Shown here piece after piece: positions 37,586 to 46,569 of a stretch of DNA of 51,998 nt (within the stretch, counting starts at the first letter, position 1; the number at the start of each line of letters is the position of its first letter). The position numbers were made by a program, and so were the translations under genes. This DNA comes from Roseomonas sp. OT10 (GTDB lineage: Bacteria; Pseudomonadota; Alphaproteobacteria; Acetobacterales; Acetobacteraceae). The stretch covers positions 5,277,501-5,329,498 of the forward strand of contig NZ_CP087719.1 of NCBI RefSeq assembly GCF_020991085.1. Reading direction: 5' to 3'. The notes beneath the pieces are model-generated. The model ran no database searches. It saw only the letters and a program-made list of their open reading frames with translations, and was not told where the DNA came from.

Positions 37586-39712
37586 ATGGCTGTTGCAGCT
37601 CAAAAGATCGTCCTGTCGCCCTCGCGCGACATCCCCTTCAACAAGCTGGTCCTGAGTCAGTCGAACGTCCGGCGCATCAAGGCTGGTGTCTCGATCGAGG
37701 ACCTGGCGGCCTCGATCGCCCGGCGCGGCCTGATCCAGAGCATCAGCGTTTTCCCGGTCGTCGATGCCGAAGGCAACGAGACCGGCATGTTCGAGGTCCC
37801 AGCCGGCGGACGCCGGTTCCGTGCGCTGGAGCTGCTGGTGAAGCAGAAGCGCCTCGCCAAGGTGTCGCCGGTGCCGTGCGTGGTGCGCGAGCGCGACAGC
37901 GCGATCCTCGCGGAAGAAGTCTCGCTCGCCGAGAATATCGAGCGCGCGCCGCTCCATCCCCTCGACCAGTTTCGCGCCTTTCAGGACATGCGCGACAAGG
38001 GCATGACCGAGGAGGAGATCGCCGCGGCCTTCTTCGTGCAGGCCCAAGTCGTCAAGCAGCGGCTGCGGCTTGCTTCGGCGTCGCCAGCGCTGCTCGAGGT
38101 TTATGCCGAAGACGGCATGACGCTGGAGCAGCTCATGGCCTTCACCGTGTCGGGCGACCACGCCCGTCAGCAGCAGGTCTGGGACGCGATCAAGGACGCC
38201 TGGTCGAAGGAGCCTTACCAGATCAGGCGCATGCTGACCGAGACAACCGTTCGCGCCGCGGACAAGCGCGCGGTTTTCGTAGGAATCGAGACCTATGAAC
38301 AGGCGGGAGGCATCGTCATGCGCGATCTCTTCCAGTCCGATGATGGCGGCTGGCTGCAGGACGCGAGCCTGCTCGACCGCCTGGTCGCCGAAAAGCTCAA
38401 GGCCACCGCCGAGTCGATCGCCGCCGAAGGCTGGAAGTGGATCGAGGTCGCGGTCAGCTTTCCCTACGACACGACGCGCGGCCTGCGGGAATTGCAGGGC
38501 GAGCCGCTCGACCTTTCGGCCGAGGAACAGGCGACCATCGAGGCGCTCAATGCCGAGTATCAGAAGCTCGAAGCCGAGTATGAAGGCGCCGACGAACTGC
38601 CGGACGAGGTAGACCAGCGCCTCAGCGAGATCGAGACGGCGCTCGCAGCCTTCGAGACCCGGCCGATGCGCTACGAGGCGGACGACATCCCGCGCGCGGG
38701 CGTCTTCATCAGCGTCGCCCATGACGGCAGCCTCGCCATCGACCGTGGCTACGTGCGGGCGGAGGATGAAGCACCGATCGATCCAGAGGTCGAGAACGGC
38801 GTGGACGCCGACGGCGATTTGGCCGAGCCGTCGGTGCAGAGGGCGGTCATCACCATCGGCGGCCAGCCTGCCGAGCCCGAGGACGACGAGGATGACGGCA
38901 TCATCAAGCCGCTGCCGGAGCGCCTGGTGATCGAGCTGACGGCCTATCGCACGCTCGCGCTGCGCAACGCCGTCGCGGAGAACCCGCACGTCGCTATGAC
39001 GGCGCTCCTCCACAAGCTCGTCTCGGACACCTTCATGACCCGCATGTATACGGGCGCCATGGAAGCCGGGGTGAAGCACGTCTTCTTCCCGGCCCAGGAC
39101 GATGCGCTGAAGGACAGCTCGTCCGCCCGTGCGGTGCAGGACCGCCACGCCGCCTGGGCTGGCGATATCCCGAAGGACGATGCAGCCTTGTGGGACTGGC
39201 TCGCCGACCTGGATGAGCCCAGCCGCATGGCTCTCCTCGCGCATTGCGTCAGCTATGGCGTGAACGCGCTCTATGAGCGGCCGAACCCGCATAGTGGCAG
39301 CGGTGTATGCCAGCATACCCTCGACATGAGGCTTTCGCAGGCCGACCGCCTGACGAAGGCGACAGGCCTCGATCTGGTCGAGGCCGGCTGGCGACCGACC
39401 TTCGGCAACTACCTCAACCGGGTGACCAAGCCCCGCATCTTGCAGGCTGTCCGCGAGGGCGCCGGCGAGCAAGCCGCACAACTCATCGACCATCTGAAGA
39501 AGGGCGACATGGCGAAGGAGGCCGAGCGCCTGCTGGCGGACACCGGCTGGCTGCCGGAGCCGCTGCGCGTGGTCGCCGAGGGTGAGGTGTCGACGGCGGA
39601 AACCCAGACCGGAGGCGAGGATGATGGGGCGGCGTTGCCCGACTTTCTCGCGAGCGATGACGAGGAGGCCGCCGGCGAAGACGATGAACGCCACCTCGTC
39701 GCGGCCGAATGA
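37586..39712 (+). CDS. parB: Large ParB/RepB/Spo0J-like protein
   Basis: A 708-residue protein, much longer than chromosomal ParB (about 300). The ParB nuclease-like domain (LSQSNVRR, LAASIARRGLIQSISV, EVPAGGRRFRAL) is followed by the conserved EVSLAENIERAPLHPLDQF and an HTH-containing region (GMTEEEIAAAF). The long C-terminal part has acidic stretches, including DDEDDG. Large ParB-like proteins of this type are typical of ICEs and plasmids and may be regulators or nucleases rather than partition proteins. No ParA gene is adjacent. Confidence 0.9.
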   Translation: MAVAAQKIVLSPSRDIPFNKLVLSQSNVRRIKAGVSIEDLAASIARRGLIQSISVFPVVDAEGNETGMFEVPAGGRRFRALELLVKQKRLAKVSPVPCVVRERDSAILAEEVSLAENIERAPLHPLDQFRAFQDMRDKGMTEEEIAAAFFVQAQVVKQRLRLASASPALLEVYAEDGMTLEQLMAFTVSGDHARQQQVWDAIKDAWSKEPYQIRRMLTETTVRAADKRAVFVGIETYEQAGGIVMRDLFQSDDGGWLQDASLLDRLVAEKLKATAESIAAEGWKWIEVAVSFPYDTTRGLRELQGEPLDLSAEEQATIEALNAEYQKLEAEYEGADELPDEVDQRLSEIETALAAFETRPMRYEADDIPRAGVFISVAHDGSLAIDRGYVRAEDEAPIDPEVENGVDADGDLAEPSVQRAVITIGGQPAEPEDDEDDGIIKPLPERLVIELTAYRTLALRNAVAENPHVAMTALLHKLVSDTFMTRMYTGAMEAGVKHVFFPAQDDALKDSSSARAVQDRHAAWAGDIPKDDAALWDWLADLDEPSRMALLAHCVSYGVNALYERPNPHSGSGVCQHTLDMRLSQADRLTKATGLDLVEAGWRPTFGNYLNRVTKPRILQAVREGAGEQAAQLIDHLKKGDMAKEAERLLADTGWLPEPLRVVAEGEVSTAETQTGGEDDGAALPDFLASDDEEAAGEDDERHLVAAE

Positions 39713-39771
39713 TCGCTCTGGCGGGGCGGCTTTGGCCGCTCCGTCTATTCCCCCAATCGAGGAGCTACGCC

Positions 39772-39990
39772 ATGTCGCAATCCAGCCCGGCGCCCCGGCG
39801 CGTCGTCTTCCAGTATCTCGTTCCCGTGCATGTCGAGGTCGAGGACGGGCTAGTTGCCTGCGTCACCGTCATCGATGAGACGCCAGTCCGCGATCCCACC
39901 ATCGTCGAAGGCGATCCCGCCTATCTCGGCGAGGCAGTGCAGGCCGCCGACGACGGTCAAGACTGGCCGTCCTGGCGGTTCGGCTACTAG
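39772..39990 (+). CDS. Small conserved element protein of unknown function
   Basis: A 72-residue protein starting at an ATG with GAGGAG upstream. The beta-rich sequence VVFQYLVPVHVEVEDGLVACVTVIDE is followed by an acidic half ending in DWPSWRFGY. I recognise no named domain. It follows parB by 59 bp and is closed by an intrinsic terminator. Confidence 0.7.
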   Translation: MSQSSPAPRRVVFQYLVPVHVEVEDGLVACVTVIDETPVRDPTIVEGDPAYLGEAVQAADDGQDWPSWRFGY

Positions 39991-40014
39991 CCGGACAGTC
40001 TTTCGATCCCTCCC

Positions 40015-40041
40015 AAGCCCGGCCCAGCGCCGGGCTTTTTT
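40015..40041 (+). terminator. Rho-independent terminator
   Basis: The stem AAGCCCGGC pairs with GCCGGGCTT around a CCAGC loop and runs into six T residues. It sits 25 bp after one small gene and 18 bp before the next. Confidence 0.88.
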
Positions 40042-40058
40042 CGTTTCAGGAGTCCGCC

Positions 40059-40472
40059 ATGACCGATTTTCTCACCCGCTTTTCCTGCCTGCTCGACGTC
40101 GGCACTGCCGCCAACGCGACGCGCGCCTTCGACATCTACACCACGCTGATGGCCGAAAACTCCCGCGAGGATCCCCCGGCCGAGCCGTTCCTGCTCACCC
40201 TTTCGCCCGAATTCGGATCGGCTCGCCTGTGGCTGCGCGATCCTGGCAGCGCTGACCAGCAACTGGTGATCACCTTCGTTACCCGCTGCGCCGCGGCCTT
40301 CGGCCTGACCGGACATTGGGGCTTCCAGTGGGCGAATATTGCCTCGGACCCCGTAATCGACGGCTTTTCTGGCGGCGCCCATCTGCTCGATCTTTCGACC
40401 GGCCGGACGCTCGAATGGATCAGCACCGGACGCTGGCTCGCCGATCGACTTCCTCAGGGAGCCGCGCGATGA
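40059..40472 (+). CDS. Conserved element protein of unknown function
   Basis: A 137-residue protein with a CAGGAG ribosome site. The sequence is rich in W and aromatic residues (LTGHWGFQWANIASDP, TGRTLEWISTGRWLADRLP) and has no signal or membrane segment. No family is recognised. It is coupled to the next gene by an ATGA overlap. Confidence 0.72.
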   Translation: MTDFLTRFSCLLDVGTAANATRAFDIYTTLMAENSREDPPAEPFLLTLSPEFGSARLWLRDPGSADQQLVITFVTRCAAAFGLTGHWGFQWANIASDPVIDGFSGGAHLLDLSTGRTLEWISTGRWLADRLPQGAAR

Positions 40473-40693
40473 GCATTCCCGACCATGCCCGTGCCAATTT
40501 CGAGACGCTGGTGTACGCCGCGACCAGCGGCGACCTGGCGCTAATTGAATGCACCGAGATCGCAACGGGCGAGGTTCGCTACGTCATCTGCGCCGTTGGA
40601 CGTGACGACGGCGACTACGTTTTTACGCCCTTCGGCCATCTGGCCGACGGCAACCCCTGCGAGCTCTACCGTCCACCCGATGCCTCGCCCTGA
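40469..40693 (+). CDS. DUF6117-like small protein
   Basis: A 74-residue protein starting in an ATGA overlap with the gene before. The stretches HARANFETLVYAATSGDLAL, ECTEIATGEVRYVICAV and DDGDYVFTPFGHLA match the pattern I associate with the DUF6117 family of element proteins. The function is unknown. Confidence 0.78.
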   Translation: MSIPDHARANFETLVYAATSGDLALIECTEIATGEVRYVICAVGRDDGDYVFTPFGHLADGNPCELYRPPDASP

Positions 40694-40821
40694 CGCGGGC
40701 GCTCGGGCGGATCCGCGACAATAGTGCGATCCTTCGCCGGGAACGGCGCATCGCCCGCCGGCACGCGCAACTGCCGAAGACGTGCTTCCCGCAAGCCGGA
40801 GCGATGGTCGCTGACCGCGTC

Positions 40822-40916
40822 AGAGTGAGAGGTCGGCCGGGACGGGGTTGAGCCCGTCCGGTCGAGAGAGAGCGCCGGGCCGGCTCGTCCGTTCTTGCTC
40901 TCTCGAGGTTCCCTCC
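40822..40916 (+). promoter_or_regulatory. Shared leader motif, copy C (before the large helicase gene)
   Basis: AGAGTGAGAGG, then GGGACGGGGTTGAGCCCGTCC (40840-40860, itself a hairpin), TCGAGAGAGAG and CGTCCG. The order resembles copies A and B, but the stem is arranged differently. It ends at the helicase start codon. Confidence 0.5.
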
Positions 40917-43900
40917 ATGCTTTACGCTCCCGTCTCCGGAGCCGCCCCGGCGGCCTCGCTTCCGCTCGCGCCCAACGCGCCGCCGGCCGCCGCCATTCTC
41001 GCCGCCGCCGGCCATCTCCTTCCTCATCTCGAACAGGGCCGCGCGATCGATGCCGCGATACTGCGCTCGGCCATGGAACAGGCCTTCGGCGCGTCCGACG
41101 CTAGCGGCGCCTGGGACTGGAAGACGGCCTATGACGCCTGCGAAGCGGCAACCATCCTCTTCATGCGCAAATACGGAAAGCCGCTTTTCCGCAAAGCCGC
41201 GTCTCCGGCAGCACGGCTCGCAGCGCTGAGCAAGATCGCCGGGCTGCTGCCGACGCACACGCGCCGGTCCGAAGAGGCTCAGGCCCGTCAGCAGTTCTCG
41301 ACGCCGACGCCGCTTGGTCTCGCGGCCTTGACCGCCGCAGCGCTCACGTCCGCTGACCGGGTACTGGAGCCCTCGGCCGGCACGGGCCTGCTTGCGATCC
41401 TTGCCGAGATCGAAGGCTCCGATCTCATCCTCAATGAGCTGGCCGAGACCCGCGCCGATCTTCTTGCCGCTCTCTTTCCAGCTCATTCGGTCACGCGTTT
41501 CGACGCCGCGCAGATCGATGATCATCTCGACCGCGCCGCCATTCCCAGTGTCATCATCATGAACCCGCCGTTCTCGGTCATGGCGGCCGTCTCAGGACGC
41601 GTCGCCGACGCCGCCTATCGCCATATCGCTTCCGCTCTGGCGCGGCTCGCGCCGGGCGGCCGGTTGGTCGCGATCACCGGCGCAAATTTCTCGCCCGAGC
41701 TGCCGGCCTGGCGGGACCACTTCGCCCGGCTGCAGGAGCGCGGCCGCGTCGTGTTCAGTGCGGCGATCGCGGGCTCGGTCTATGCCAAGCACGGCACGAC
41801 CATCGAAACGCGACTCACCGTCATCGACAAGGCGCCGGCCGAGGATGCGGCACGCTTCCCGGACTCCGTCGGCGTCGCGCCCGATGTGGCGACGCTGCTC
41901 GCCTGGATCGAGCGGGACGTGCCGCCGCGCATGGATGTCGCACTGCCCAAGGTCACGCCCGATGCCGCGCCGCGCACCGTCCGCGGTTATCTCGCCCGGG
42001 CCGCAGCCGCTACGCCCGCCTGGCGCACGGCTGAGATTCGAGGCGTGCCGCTGGACTACGAGACGGCCGAGTGGACGCCGCCCGAGGGTGACCGCCTGTC
42101 GGACGCGATCTACGAGGCCTATACGCTCCAGTCGATCCGCATCCCGGGCGCGCAGCCCCATCCCACCAAATTGGTGCAGTCGGCCGCCATGGCGTCGGTC
42201 GCGCCGCCGAAGCCGAGCTATCGCCCGACGCTTCCAGCCGCGATCGTCACCGAGGGCGTTCTGTCCGACGCCCAGCTCGAGACGGTGATCTACGCCGGCG
42301 AAGCTCATGGCGAACACCTCGCAGGCGCCTGGACCGTGGACGAGACCGGCGATCTCGTCACCGCCGCGCCGGACGACGCGCCAAACGCCGTCCGCTTCCG
42401 GCGGGGCTTTATGCTCGGCGACGGGACCGGCGCCGGCAAGGGCCGTCAATCCGCTGGCATCATCCTCGACAACTGGCTGCAGGGTCGCCGCAAGGCAGTA
42501 TGGATCTCGAAGTCCGACAAGCTGCTGGAAGACGCGCAACGCGACTGGTCGGCGCTCGGTATGGAGCGTTTGCTGGTCACGCCGCTATCGCGTTTCCCTC
42601 AGGGCACGCGGATCCGTCTCAACGAAGGCGTCCTTTTCACCACCTATTCCACGCTACGGTCCGACGACCGTGGCGAGAAGCTTTCGCGGGTCAAACAGAT
42701 CGTCGAATGGTTGGGCTCCGACTTCGATGGAGTCATTATTTTCGACGAGTCGCACGCAATGCAGAACGCCGGCGGCGGCAAGGGAGAACGGGGCGATGTT
42801 GCGCCCTCACAGCAGGGCCGTGCCGGGCTCCGGCTCCAGCACGCGCTGCCAAATGCGCGCGTTGTCTACGTCTCTGCCACGGGCGCGACAACCGTCAACA
42901 ATCTCGCCTATGCCCAGCGGCTCGGCCTGTGGGGCGGTGACGATTTTCCCTTCGCCAACCGCGCCGAGTTCGTGGAGGCCGTCGACAATGGCGGTGTCGC
43001 GGCCATGGAGGTGCTTGCCCGCGACCTGCGCGCCCTCGGCCTCTACACGGCCCGGTCGCTCTCCTATGACGGTGTTGAATACGAACTGGTCGAGCAGCAG
43101 CTTACGCCCGCGCAAACCCGCATTTACGATGCGTACGCCGGCGCCTTCGCCATCATCCATAACCATCTCGACGCCGCGATGCAGGCCGCCAACATCACCG
43201 GCGATAGCGGCACCCTGAACCGTCAGGCGAAATCGGCCGCGCGTTCTGCATTCGAAAGCGCCAAGCAGCGGTTCTTCGGTCATCTGCTGACCAGCATGAA
43301 GACCCCGACGCTGATCCGCTCGATCGAGCAGGACCTGGCCGACGGGCACAGCGCCGTCATTCAGATCGTCTCAACCGGCGAGGCACTGATGGAGCGCCGA
43401 CTGGCCGAGATCCCGACCGAGGAATGGAACGACGTGCGTGTCGACATCACGCCGCGGGAATATGTCCTCGACTATCTCGCCCATTCCTTCCCGGTGCAGC
43501 TCTACGAGCCGTTCTCCGACAGCGAGGGCAATCTGTCGTCGCGGCCAGTCTTCCGGGACGGTCAGCCCGTCGAGAGCAGGGAGGCCGTTGCCCGCCGTGA
43601 CGAGCTGATCGAACGGCTCGCATCGCTAGAACCCGTTCCAGGCGCCCTCGACCAGATCGTCCAGCGCTTTGGCTCCGATGTCGTCGCCGAGGTCACCGGC
43701 CGTTCACGGCGCGTTGTGCGCAAGGGCGATCGCCTTGCCGTCGAAAATCGGGCGGGCTCGGCCAATCTCGCCGAGGCCGCCGCCTTCATGGACGACCAGA
43801 AGCGCATCCTGGTCTTCTCGGATGCGGGCGGTACGGGGCGCAGCTATCACGCCGATCTTGGCGCGAAGAACCAGCGCCTGCGTATCCACTATCTGCTGGA

Positions 43901-45239
43901 GCCGGGCTGGAAGGCCGATGCGGCGATCCAGGGTCTCGGTCGGACCAACAGGACCAATCAAGCTCAACCGCCGCTCTTCCGCCCGATCGCCACTGACGTG
44001 AAGGCTGAGAAGCGCTTCCTCTCCACGATCGCGCGTAGGCTCGATACACTCGGCGCCATCACGCGTGGGCAGCGCCAGACCGGCGGACAGGGTCTCTTCC
44101 GGCCAGAGGACAATCTCGAAAGCCCCTATGCGCGCGATGCGCTGCGCCAGCTCTATCTGCTGCTCGTGCGTGGCAAGGTCGAAAACTGCTCGCTCGACCG
44201 CTTTGAGTCCGCCACCGGACTCAAACTCACGGATGACAACGGCATCAAGGACGAGCTGCCGCCGATCACGACCTTCCTCAACCGTCTGCTCGCGCTGACC
44301 ATCGACCTGCAGGGCGTGCTTTTTACGGCGTTTGAGCAGCTCCTGACGGCAAAGGTCGACGGGGCGGTTCGCAGTGGAGTCTATGACGCCGGACTCGAAA
44401 CGCTGCAGGCCGAGAGCTTCATCGTCACCGGCAGCGAGGTGATCCATACGCACCCGGGCACCGGCGCGGAAACGCGCCTTCTCACCATCACCCGCCGGGA
44501 GCGCAATCGACCGACGAGCCTCGCCGAGGCGCTCGATCATCTCTCCGATCCGCGCGCACGGCTCCTGGTCAATGGTCGCTCCGGCCGCGCCGCCGTGCAG
44601 ATTTCCGCACCATCGATGATGCTCGACGATGGCGAGATCGAGCGCCGCGTCTGCCTGGTCCGGCCGATGGAGCAGCACTATGCGCCGCTGCGCATGATGG
44701 GTGAGAGCCATTGGGAGGCAGCCGATCGCGCCGCCTTCGCCGCCGCGTGGTGGGCTGAGTTGAATGACGTGCCGGAGTTTTCCGACAGCACGATCCACAT
44801 TGTCGCCGGCCTGTTGTTGCCGATCTGGAAGCGGCTGCCAAACGAGTCGACGCGGGTCTACCGGCTCCAGACCGATGGCGGCGAGCGCATCATCGGCCGC
44901 CGCGTCTCGCCCGCCTGGGCGGCAAACGCCGTCACCACGGGCGCAACATCGCTGACCCCTGAGCAGGCCTTCACCGCTCTGATGGACGGCACGACGATCC
45001 TCGATCTCGCTGACGGCCTTCAGCTTCGGCGCGCCCGCGTCATGAATGCCCAGCGCCTGGAGCTGACCGGCTTCACCGAGGCGATGCGGGACCGGCTGCG
45101 CACCTACGGCCTGTTCAGCGAGATCATCTCGTGGAAGCTCCGCTTTTTCGTGCCGGCCGACGCCGCCGGACCGGGCGTCCTCGCCAAGGTGCTCGATACA
45201 TATCCCGTGGCGCGCATCTCCGAGCGGGAGGCCGCGTGA
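40917..45239 (+). CDS. Methyltransferase / strawberry-notch-type helicase fusion
   Basis: A 1,440-residue protein. The N-terminal third holds an N6-adenine-type methyltransferase fold: VLEPSAGTGLLA (motif I, near 148) and MNPPFS (motif IV, near 215). The middle has a strawberry-notch AAA/SF2 ATPase: GDGTGAGKGRQ (Walker A, near 500) and IIFDESHAMQN (near 610). The C-terminal helicase lobe carries VFSDAGGTGRSYHA and QGLGRTNRTNQA. Large proteins of this type are common on plasmids, phages and ICEs and are thought to modify or protect element DNA. It overlaps the Toprim gene (TGATG). The ATG at 40917 was chosen; the frame extends upstream through the leader. Confidence 0.92.
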   Translation: MLYAPVSGAAPAASLPLAPNAPPAAAILAAAGHLLPHLEQGRAIDAAILRSAMEQAFGASDASGAWDWKTAYDACEAATILFMRKYGKPLFRKAASPAARLAALSKIAGLLPTHTRRSEEAQARQQFSTPTPLGLAALTAAALTSADRVLEPSAGTGLLAILAEIEGSDLILNELAETRADLLAALFPAHSVTRFDAAQIDDHLDRAAIPSVIIMNPPFSVMAAVSGRVADAAYRHIASALARLAPGGRLVAITGANFSPELPAWRDHFARLQERGRVVFSAAIAGSVYAKHGTTIETRLTVIDKAPAEDAARFPDSVGVAPDVATLLAWIERDVPPRMDVALPKVTPDAAPRTVRGYLARAAAATPAWRTAEIRGVPLDYETAEWTPPEGDRLSDAIYEAYTLQSIRIPGAQPHPTKLVQSAAMASVAPPKPSYRPTLPAAIVTEGVLSDAQLETVIYAGEAHGEHLAGAWTVDETGDLVTAAPDDAPNAVRFRRGFMLGDGTGAGKGRQSAGIILDNWLQGRRKAVWISKSDKLLEDAQRDWSALGMERLLVTPLSRFPQGTRIRLNEGVLFTTYSTLRSDDRGEKLSRVKQIVEWLGSDFDGVIIFDESHAMQNAGGGKGERGDVAPSQQGRAGLRLQHALPNARVVYVSATGATTVNNLAYAQRLGLWGGDDFPFANRAEFVEAVDNGGVAAMEVLARDLRALGLYTARSLSYDGVEYELVEQQLTPAQTRIYDAYAGAFAIIHNHLDAAMQAANITGDSGTLNRQAKSAARSAFESAKQRFFGHLLTSMKTPTLIRSIEQDLADGHSAVIQIVSTGEALMERRLAEIPTEEWNDVRVDITPREYVLDYLAHSFPVQLYEPFSDSEGNLSSRPVFRDGQPVESREAVARRDELIERLASLEPVPGALDQIVQRFGSDVVAEVTGRSRRVVRKGDRLAVENRAGSANLAEAAAFMDDQKRILVFSDAGGTGRSYHADLGAKNQRLRIHYLLEPGWKADAAIQGLGRTNRTNQAQPPLFRPIATDVKAEKRFLSTIARRLDTLGAITRGQRQTGGQGLFRPEDNLESPYARDALRQLYLLLVRGKVENCSLDRFESATGLKLTDDNGIKDELPPITTFLNRLLALTIDLQGVLFTAFEQLLTAKVDGAVRSGVYDAGLETLQAESFIVTGSEVIHTHPGTGAETRLLTITRRERNRPTSLAEALDHLSDPRARLLVNGRSGRAAVQISAPSMMLDDGEIERRVCLVRPMEQHYAPLRMMGESHWEAADRAAFAAAWWAELNDVPEFSDSTIHIVAGLLLPIWKRLPNESTRVYRLQTDGGERIIGRRVSPAWAANAVTTGATSLTPEQAFTALMDGTTILDLADGLQLRRARVMNAQRLELTGFTEAMRDRLRTYGLFSEIISWKLRFFVPADAAGPGVLAKVLDTYPVARISEREAA

Positions 45240-46273
45240 TGGCACGTCAGGACGCTTCCGATCTTGCGCACAGTCTCGGCCGGCAGGCCGAGGCGGTGTG
45301 CCGGCATTATCTTTCCAGCGGTCGCCGCGAGGGCAACTACTGGCTCGTGGGCGATGCGCGCAACACACCCGGCCGCTCGATGTACGTCCGGCTCAAGGAC
45401 ACGCCGAAAGGTCCCGCCGGCAAATGGACCGATGCGGCGACGGGCGAGCATGGCGATCTCCTCGACGTCATCCGAGAAAGCTGCGGCCTCATCGACTTCA
45501 AGGATGTCGCCGACGAGGCGCGGACCTTTCTCTCAGTGCCGCCGGCACCGGAGGCCCGTCAGCACGAACGGCAGAACCCAGCGCCGCATGGCTCCCCCGA
45601 AGCGGCCCGCCGACTGGTCCGCATGTCGCAGCCGATCCACGGCACGCTCGTACAAACGTATTTACGGGAACGCGGCATTACGGATTTGCGCGGAACCGGA
45701 AGCCTGCATTTCCACCCGCGCTGCTATTATCGCCCCGAAGAGCATTCGCCGACCGAGACCTGGCCGGCGATGATCGCGGCCGTCACCGACCTCGACGGCA
45801 AGATCACCGGGGCGCATCGCACCTGGCTCGATCCGCGCCGCCGCGACAAGGCGCCAATCGACACGCCGAGGCGAGCCATGGGCGATCTTCTCGGCAACGC
45901 GGTCCGCTTCGGCATAGGCAGCGATGTGATAGCGGCGGGCGAAGGCATCGAGACCGTCCTGTCGCTTCGTCAGGTCCTTCCCGACATGCCTATGCTGGCG
46001 GCGCTCTCCGCGGCCCATCTCGCTGCCATCCTGTTCCCCGACACACTGCGGCGGCTCTACATCGTCCGCGACAACGATCCGGCCGGTGACGCTGCGCGCG
46101 ACACCCTCATCGAACGGGCCGACGCGGCCGGGATCGAGGCGATTGTCATCTCGCCGCAGCTGGGCGACTTCAACCAGGATCTGCGCAGCCTCGGCCTGGA
46201 CGCATTGAGCGTGGAAGCCCGGTTGCAGGTCGCGCCGCAGGACGTCGCGCGCTTCATGGCGTTGGCGGCATAG
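45239..46273 (+). CDS. Toprim-domain protein, primase-like
   Basis: A 344-residue protein with an N-terminal zinc-ribbon-like or primase-associated region (DUF7146 type; RREGNYWLVGDARNTPGRS and KWTDAATGEHGDLLDVI) and a C-terminal Toprim domain: IAAGEGIETVLSL (catalytic E) and LYIVRDNDPAGDAARD (D-x-D). It is related to phage P4-type and plasmid primases and probably supports element replication or transfer. It is translationally coupled to the upstream helicase gene. Confidence 0.9.
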   Translation: MARQDASDLAHSLGRQAEAVCRHYLSSGRREGNYWLVGDARNTPGRSMYVRLKDTPKGPAGKWTDAATGEHGDLLDVIRESCGLIDFKDVADEARTFLSVPPAPEARQHERQNPAPHGSPEAARRLVRMSQPIHGTLVQTYLRERGITDLRGTGSLHFHPRCYYRPEEHSPTETWPAMIAAVTDLDGKITGAHRTWLDPRRRDKAPIDTPRRAMGDLLGNAVRFGIGSDVIAAGEGIETVLSLRQVLPDMPMLAALSAAHLAAILFPDTLRRLYIVRDNDPAGDAARDTLIERADAAGIEAIVISPQLGDFNQDLRSLGLDALSVEARLQVAPQDVARFMALAA

Positions 46274-46569
46274 CCGGCAGGAAAACGGGCGTGAGGTTCG
46301 CCGCCGTGCTCGGCGGATGCATCATCCATCGGAGGGGGACCGCGCCTCGGCCTTCGAGAGGGCGATCGGCCCACAAGCCGGCCAACCGGGCAATGGCGGC
46401 GGCCGACTATTTTCCGGCGCGGCCCAGAGGCCGCTTTCCATCGCGAAGCAAAATTGCCGGCCTTAGCCATCGAGCCCTACGCTTTCGCTCCGGGTGCCCG
46501 GCCGTCCGGCCCGCGGGCTTCGTCGCCATGAAGGCCGCGACGGTCGCGGTCCAACCGATGGAGCATCCC
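46274..46569 (+). other. 296-bp non-coding leader
   Basis: An open frame extends through this stretch into the DUF2493 gene, but its composition is not protein-like and no start there has a ribosome site. Its last part (CGTCGCCATGAAGGCCGC near 46520) resembles GATCGCCATCGAGGCCGC upstream of the DUF736 gene (near 49530), a possible shared regulatory block. Confidence 0.5.

Noticed and set aside
37304-39694. A 796-codon minus-strand frame opposite parB
   Set aside because: It mirrors the codon phase of parB and has no recognisable motif or ribosome site.
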